The notes under the pieces: model-generated
Database searches by the model: none
What the model was told of the DNA's origin: nothing
The model's input: only the letters and a program-made list of their open reading frames with translations
Translations under genes and position numbers: made by a program
Assembly (NCBI GenBank): GCA_025452255.1
Contig: CP104974.1
Coordinates: 3,760,156 to 3,824,155, forward strand
Source of the DNA: Devosia sp. A8/3-2
Lineage (GTDB): Bacteria > Pseudomonadota > Alphaproteobacteria > Rhizobiales > Devosiaceae
Direction of reading: 5' to 3'
Length of the DNA stretch: 64,000 bases
Shown: in pieces, positions 58,692 to 64,000 of the stretch
How the letters are laid out: every line of letters starts with the position of its first letter
How positions within the stretch are numbered: the first letter of the stretch is position 1

Positions 58692-61600
58692 ATGAAATTC
58701 TCCCGCCTCAAGCTGCATGGCTTTAAATCGTTCAGCGATGAAACCGTGCTCGTCATGGAACCGGGGCTTACCGGCATTGTCGGGCCCAATGGCTGCGGCA
58801 AATCCAATCTCGTGGAAGCCATGCGCTGGGTGATGGGCGAAAGCTCATACAAGGCCATGCGCGCCTCGGGCATGGATGACGTGATATTCTCCGGCTCGGG
58901 CAATCGACCGGCGCGCAATACGGCCGAAGTCACGCTCGTGCTCGACAATGCCGACCGCACTGCACCCGCCGCTCTCAACAATGCCGATGTGCTCGAAGTC
59001 ACCCGCCGGATCGAGCGGGAGGCCGGGTCGGTCTATCGCGTCAATGGCAAGGAAGTGCGCGCCCGCGACGTGCAATTGCTGTTTGCCGATGCCTCCACCG
59101 GCGCCCATTCGCCCGCCATGGTACGGCAGGGGCAGATTGGCGAATTGATCGCCGCCAAGCCGACCGCGCGCCGGGCATTGCTCGAAGAAGCGGCCGGTAT
59201 TTCGGGGCTGCATTCGCGCCGGCACGAGGCCGAGCTGCGCCTAAGGGCCGCCGAAGGCAATCTCGAGCGCGTCGATGACATCATCGGCCAGATCGACACC
59301 CAACTCGAAACGCTCAAGCGCCAGGCGCGGCTGGCCAATCGCTATCGCTCGCTCTCGGGCGATATTCGGCGGGCCGAAGCCACGCTGTTTCATATCCGCT
59401 GGGTTGCCGCCCGCTTTGCCGAGAAGGAAACCGAGGCGCAACAGGCCGTGCTGATCCGCGAATTGGCGGACGCGACCCATCTCGAATTGCAGGCGCAAAA
59501 GACGCTGGAAGCGGCCGACGCGGCGCTACAGCCCTTGCGCGACCGCGAGGCGGTGACCGGGGCGGTGTTGCAGCGCTATACGATTCTGAACGAGCAATTG
59601 GCCGAAGAAGCCCGCCGCGCCAGCAGCCGTCGCGCGGAACTGGAAGACCGTATCCGCCAGCTGGCCGCCGATGGTGAGCGCGAGCGCCTGCTGGTAGAAG
59701 AAAGCGAAGTCACGCTCGCCGCCTATCAAGACGAGCTGGAGCAGCTGTCCGAAGAGGGCGAAGCGGCACAGGCTGATTTTGATCGGGCGCGCGGCGAGGC
59801 CGAGGCGGCGAGCGCTGCTGTGAATACAGCCGAAACGCGGGCACGTGCCGCGGCTGATGCGCTGGCACAGGTCCGGGCGCGGCGGAGCCAGGCGCAGCGC
59901 AGCGCCGAAGATGCCGCCGGGCGGATTGCCCGGCTGGGCCAGCAGATGGCCGAAGTCGAGCAGGAAGCCAGCACGATTGCGGCCAAGCTCGATGCCGATG
60001 CGACGCTGACCCTGAAGCGCGCGGCGCTGGAAGAAGCGCAGGCGAGCGCTGCGACCGCCGAAGAAATGGCTGTCATTGCTGAGGAAGCAACGGCCGATGC
60101 CCAGACGCGGCTCGATGATGCGCAGCCCCGGCTAGCCGAAATCGAAGCGAGCTGACGCGGCTGGAATCGGAAGCCTCCACCCCGGGCAAGATGCTCAATG
60201 TGGGCGCAAGCCTTTGGCCCGCCATTGTTGATCAGCTCAGCGTGCAGTCCGGCTACGAAACCGCGCTGGGCGCCGCTTTGGGGGATGATCTCGAAGCATC
60301 CTCCGATGCGGGCGCGCCCATGCATTGGTCGGTAGCGATCGAGGACTATGTCGACCCCGCCCTGCCCCGGGCGGCCGAGCCTTTGTCGCGCTATGTGACC
60401 GGCAATGCGCTACTCAAGCGGCGGCTGGACCAGATCGGCATTGTCGATGCCGTGGATGGCCCGGCCCTGATGCATGCGCTCAAGCCCGGCCAGCGGCTGG
60501 TCACACTGGATGGCGCACTATGGCGCTGGGATGGTTTTGTCGCCGCCGCCGATGCGCCGAGCCCGGCCGCACAGCGCTTGGCGCAGCGCAATCGGCTGGC
60601 CGAACTCGACGCCGAAATCACCCGCGCGCGAGGCGAGCGCAATGCGGCCAAGCGCGATGTCGAGGCGCTGACCGCTGCCCTCACCACCGCCCGGCAGGAC
60701 GAAAAGAACCAGCGCGAAGGCTGGCGCATGGCCCAGCATGCCATTGGCGCGGCGCAGGCCGAAGTGGACCGGGCGCAGCGCGCCATTGGCGATCTGACCA
60801 CGCGCCAATCGGCGCTGGAAGAAGCCCGCACGCGTCTTGCAACCAGCCTTGCCGAAGCCGAAGCGATGCGCGAGCAGGCCGAGAGCCTCCTGGAAGAAGC
60901 AGGCGAAGAAGGCGACGCGGCCGACATGGCCGAGGATTTGCAGGCCGCGCTTGCCGTCGAACGGGAAAAGGCCGACCGAGCCCGCCTCAAGCTGGGCAGT
61001 TTTGAGACAGCTGCGCGCATGCGCGACAATCGCCTCAGCCAATTGCAGCGCGACAGCATGGCTCGGACCCGCCGCCGCGACGGCGCCATGGCGCAATTGG
61101 CGACGCTCGACCAACGCACCGCCGAAGTCAGCGCGAACTGACCAGCGTCACCGAAACCCCGGATGGTTTCATGGCGCGCCGGGCGCAGCTGGAAGATCAG
61201 ATCGAGACGGCCAGCATCGAGCACAAGGCGGCGGGCGACCGGCTCAACCTGGCCCAGACCGGCTATCGCGAAGCCGACAAAGCGCTCAAGAGCGCCAGCG
61301 ATATTCTGGCCAATGCGCGGATCGAGCTGACAAGGGTCGAAGAGCGCATCAAGGGCATTATCGCCCAGCGCCAGCAGATCGAGCGGCAGATCGAGGAAAC
61401 CCTCGATATCCCGGCCAGCAAGACGTTGGAAGTATCGGGCATCAAGCCCGAGGACGCATTGCCGGCCGAAAGCACCACCGAACAGAGGGTGGAGCGGCTC
61501 AAGGCCGAGCGCGAGCGGTTGGGTGGCGTCAACCTGTCGGCGGAAAAGGAAGCCGAAGAGGTTCAGGAAAAGCTCGACACCATGGTTAGGGATCGGGACG

Positions 61601-62143
61601 ATCTGATCGAGGCCATTGCCAAGCTGCGGACCGGCATCCAGTCGCTCAATCGCGAAGGCCGCGCGGCTTAATGAGGCTTTCGTCAAGGTCAACGAACATT
61701 TCCAGGAGCTGTTCACCACGCTATTTGGCGGCGGCACAGCGGAGCTGACCTTTGTCGAGAGCGACGACCCGCTCGAAGCGGGTCTCGAAATCATCGCCCG
61801 CCCGCCCGGCAAAAAGCCACAAACCATGACGCTGCTCTCGGGTGGCGAGCAGGCGCTGACGGCAATGAGCCTGATCTTTGCGGTGTTCCTCACCAATCCC
61901 GCGCCGATCTGTGTGCTCGACGAAGTGGACGCCCCGCTCGACGACGCCAATGTGGAACGCTTCTGCAACCTGCTCGATTCCATGCGCCAGCGCACCAATA
62001 CGCGCTTCATGGTCATTACCCACAACCCGATCACCATGAGCCGGGTGGATCGCCTGTTCGGCGTGACCATGGCCGAGCGCGGCGTGAGCCAGCTGGTGTC
62101 GGTGGATTTGACCACGGCCGAGACGTTTCTTGAGGCGGTTTGA
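58692..62143 (+). CDS. smc: Chromosome segregation protein SMC (three frame breaks)
   Basis: SMC is the ATPase of condensin-like SMC-ScpAB that organises and separates the chromosome. The N-terminal head has [20 protein letters not shown] and Walker [21 protein letters not shown]; the coiled coils and hinge fill the middle (residues 170-1000, with many Ala/Glu/Arg heptads); the C-terminal head has the signature [20 protein letters not shown] and Walker [21 protein letters not shown]. About 1150 residues. Breaks are near 60153 (G-run, GCG/GAG), 61137 (GCC GAA) and 61662 (lost GC unit before RLNEAFVKV). The gene is essential in most bacteria, so these are errors. It follows the DsbA-like gene by 57 bases. 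Confidence 0.95.
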
Positions 62144-62163
62144 GGCCTCATCCCGATCGCCCC

Positions 62164-62280
62164 CACCACCGTGTCATTCCGGCGCAGGCCGGAATCCATG
62201 CTGAAGGCTATCCCAGCGCTGGATGGGATGGAGGGGCCACGGACTCGGATTACGGCCTGCGCCGGAATGACACGGTGGTT
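62164..62280. repeat. Inverted-repeat element between smc and atp operon
   Basis: CACCACCGTGTCATTCCGGC plus GCAGGCC on the left and GGCCTGCGCCGGAATGACAC plus GGTGGTTG on the right are mirror copies about 100 bases apart. The left unit equals the one at 17913. Confidence 0.8.
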
Positions 62281-62450
62281 GATTGGAGTCTCTCGCCACT
62301 CTCATCAAGCGCTGCCGGTAACCCAAAATTGCCCAGAATCCCCCATCCTTGCCTCCACTTTGCCACGCTTGGGTGTGGACAGCATGCCGCACCCCCACTG
62401 AAAGGCAAAAAATCATTTTAAATCAACGAATTACGCCGCCACGACGAATC

Positions 62451-62479
62451 TTGACACTGTGTTACCCCACCACTATGTT
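62451..62479 (+). promoter_or_regulatory. Sigma-70-like promoter of the atp operon
   Basis: TTGACA at 62451-62456 and TATGTT at 62474-62479 with a 17-base spacer, 65 bases before the atpI start. This is the only strong housekeeping promoter in the 400-base gap. Confidence 0.7.
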
Positions 62480-62543
62480 GCGCATGACTTAAAAGGCGCC
62501 CTGGATAAACCCGGGTCAAAGCCGGGCCGAGGGGAGCGAGCGG

Positions 62544-62933
62544 ATGGCAAAACCGCAAGGTACCAAAGGCCGGGATAACGGCGCTGATGGGGTGACGCGC
62601 GATCTCGCATCGCGTATTGCCTCTGCCAAGCGGAGCCGCGCAGCCGAGGACAACAGAGCCTTGGCGAATGGTTCCCACGACACGAGCGGTATGGCGCGCG
62701 GCATGCGCATCGGCACCGAATTCGTGGCGGCGATCGTGATAGGCAGCATTCTCGGCTATCTGATCGATCTTGGATTGGGCACCAGCCCACAGGGATTGCT
62801 CATCATGTTCATGATGGGTTTTGCCGCTGGAATACTCAATGTCACCCGAGCGGTGGCCGAACTGAATGCCGCATCGCCTCCCCTGCCCGGGCCCAAGCCT
62901 GACGCGGAAGACGACAAGCGGATTGAACACTGA
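62544..62933 (+). CDS. atpI: ATP synthase subunit I (AtpI)
   Basis: An intact 129-residue protein: a hydrophilic N-terminal half (residues 1-55) and two membrane helices (RIGTEFVAAIVIGSILGYLI and GLLIMFMMGFAAGILNVTRA), the AtpI layout. AtpI helps assemble the c-ring of F-type ATPase and maybe transports Mg. ATG at 62544 with GGGGAG before it. First gene of the operon under the promoter at 62451. Confidence 0.92.
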   Translation: MAKPQGTKGRDNGADGVTRDLASRIASAKRSRAAEDNRALANGSHDTSGMARGMRIGTEFVAAIVIGSILGYLIDLGLGTSPQGLLIMFMMGFAAGILNVTRAVAELNAASPPLPGPKPDAEDDKRIEH

Positions 62934-62957
62934 TGACGACGCGCAAGGGGCTCTGTT

Positions 62958-63731
62958 TTGGCCGGTACTGACCCGATCCACCAGTTTGTCATCGAGGACA
63001 TGATCCCCATCCATGTGGGTGGCGATGGCACCGCAGGAAGCGGGCTGAACCTGTCCTTCACCAATTCGTCGCTCTTTATGGTGCTGACGGTTTTGGCGAT
63101 CACCACTTTCGTGCTGCTGGCTTCGAGCCGCAAGCAGCTGGTGCCTTCAAGGCTGCAACTCACGGGCGAATTGGCCTATGAATTCGTGGCCAATATGTTG
63201 CGCAGCTCGGCTGGCACCGAAGGCATGAAGTTCTTCCCCTTCGTGTTCTCGCTGTTTGCCTTCGTGCTGACGGCAAACCTGTTCGGCATGATCCCTTACT
63301 TCTTCACCGTCACCAGCCACATCATCGTCACCGTGGCGCTGGCTTTGCTGGTGATGAGTGTGGTCGTGATCTACGGTTTCTTCCGTCACGGCTTCAAGTT
63401 CCTCAAGCTTTTCGTCCCCTCGGGCGTGCCGGCCTATGTGCTGCCGATCGTGGTGCCGATTGAAATCATCTCCTTCCTGTCGCGCCCGATCAGCCTGTCT
63501 GTCCGACTGTTCGGCAACATCTCGGCTGGCCACATCACCCTAAAAGTGTTTGCTGGCTTCATCGTGAGCCCAGGCGCCGCCGGTTTCCTTGGCTGGCTGG
63601 GTGCGATCCTGCCGCTGTTCATGACGGTGGCGCTGACAGCCCTCGAATTCCTCGTTGCAGCAGTGCAGGCCTATGTGTTTGCAGTTCTGACTTCGATGTA
63701 TCTCAACGACGCGGTTCACCCTTCACACTGA
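62958..63731 (+). CDS. atpB: F-type ATP synthase subunit a
   Basis: Intact, 257 residues, the proton half-channel subunit. About six membrane helices; the essential Arg is in [20 protein letters not shown], with [20 protein letters not shown] and [20 protein letters not shown] near the end as in other alphaproteobacteria. The start is a TTG at 62958 with AAGGGG seven bases upstream; no better ATG or GTG is in frame. It follows atpI by 24 bases. Confidence 0.95.
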   Translation: MAGTDPIHQFVIEDMIPIHVGGDGTAGSGLNLSFTNSSLFMVLTVLAITTFVLLASSRKQLVPSRLQLTGELAYEFVANMLRSSAGTEGMKFFPFVFSLFAFVLTANLFGMIPYFFTVTSHIIVTVALALLVMSVVVIYGFFRHGFKFLKLFVPSGVPAYVLPIVVPIEIISFLSRPISLSVRLFGNISAGHITLKVFAGFIVSPGAAGFLGWLGAILPLFMTVALTALEFLVAAVQAYVFAVLTSMYLNDAVHPSH

Positions 63732-63793
63732 GCGTTGAGTCCCTCAACAGCAGGCCCCGCCGGCAAACTACGACCCTTGAAAGGACTACAAAA

Positions 63794-64000
63794 ATGGATG
63801 CTGAAGCCGCAAAGTTTATCGGCGCTGGTATTGCAACTCTTGGTATGGCCGGCGCTGCCCCGGGCGTGTCGAACATCTTCTCGAACTTCCTGTCGGGCGC
63901 CCTGCGCAACCCGTCGGCTGCTCCGAGCCAGACCGGTAACCTGATTTTCGGTATGGCTATGACCGAAGCTCTGGGCATCTTCTCGTTCCTGGTTGCCCTG
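63794..64000 (+). CDS. atpE: F-type ATP synthase subunit c (runs off window)
   Basis: The first 69 codons of the c-ring subunit; about six more are expected beyond the window. The helical hairpin is [20 protein letters not shown] to [20 protein letters not shown] and [20 protein letters not shown] with the proton-binding Glu58. The expected GxGxGxG-like segment reads [13 protein letters not shown], with an unusual Pro23. Codon use turns to GGT, GCT, CTT and GAA, typical of strongly expressed genes. AAAGGA stands before the ATG. Confidence 0.93.
   Translation, partial: MDAEAAKFIGAGIATLGMAGAAPGVSNIFSNFLSGALRNPSAAPSQTGNLIFGMAMTEALGIFSFLVAL

Overview
The window is GC-rich, densely coded chromosomal DNA from an alphaproteobacterium, most likely order Hyphomicrobiales and probably near Devosia (inference from gene content, not from a search). 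Pointers are a CcrM-type GANTC methyltransferase with CtrA-like boxes in front of it, an atpI-atpB-atpE start of an F-type ATPase operon, the alphaproteobacterial TIGR02301 and DUF1499 proteins, class II J-protein, glyQ/glyS, lemA-DUF2207, and many short inverted-repeat elements between genes. No rRNA, tRNA, prophage, CRISPR array or insertion sequence was recognised.

Layout. 1-5 kb: PhoX phosphatase, a small DUF2188-like protein, biotin transporter bioY, a metallo-beta-lactamase-fold hydrolase. 5-12 kb: DUF1499, pdxH, J-protein, threonylcarbamoyladenylate synthase, then a forward operon (HDAC-like deacetylase, xseB, SCO1, tlyA) facing aroC. 12-22 kb: vapBC with its palindromic operator, a histidine phosphatase, an FAD-linked oxidase, hemerythrin-like, SRAP, Nudix, TIGR02301, about 1.1 kb of repeats and gene debris, GNAT, dihydroorotase, YgfZ, HD hydrolase. 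23-30 kb: SleB-type cell wall hydrolase, PPDK-like enzyme, ispH-GNAT-rnhA, DUF808. 30-38 kb: glyS, DUF2207, lemA, Rnk-like, glyQ, S49 protease. 38-46 kb: TrmN6-like methylase, polyprenyl synthase, ispE, a TPR protein, family-4 uracil-DNA glycosylase, MFS-moaB. 46-54 kb: an unrecognised protein, a DHA2 efflux pump, radical SAM, HAD, kinase-like, EamA with divergent Lrp, DUF4180. 54-64 kb: rnhB, ccrM, mutY, DUF721, DsbA-like, smc, and the beginning of the atp operon, which runs off the right edge.

The genes are mainly housekeeping: isoprenoid precursors and quinone side chain (ispH, ispE, polyprenyl synthase), translation (glyQ, glyS, tsaC, tlyA), DNA repair and replication hygiene (xseB, rnhA, rnhB, mutY, UDG, SRAP), cell cycle and chromosome (ccrM, smc, putative CtrA targets), envelope (SleB, DsbA, LemA).

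The outstanding property of the window is that about 40 of about 70 genes, including indispensable ones such as glyS, glyQ, ispH, ispE, smc and ccrM, carry one or more frame breaks. They are not random: most are a lost GC unit in a GCGCGC-like tract, an extra A or T inside TCG (read as TCAG or TCTG), or a lost base in a homopolymer. I read these as sequence or assembly errors, not as pseudogenes or programmed frameshifts, and I give each gene its full repaired span. No convincing new biological system was found; the best biological leads are the CtrA/CcrM boxes, the vapBC operator, relic copies of the dihydroorotase 3' end, and one unrecognised conserved-looking protein at 45.7-46.6 kb.
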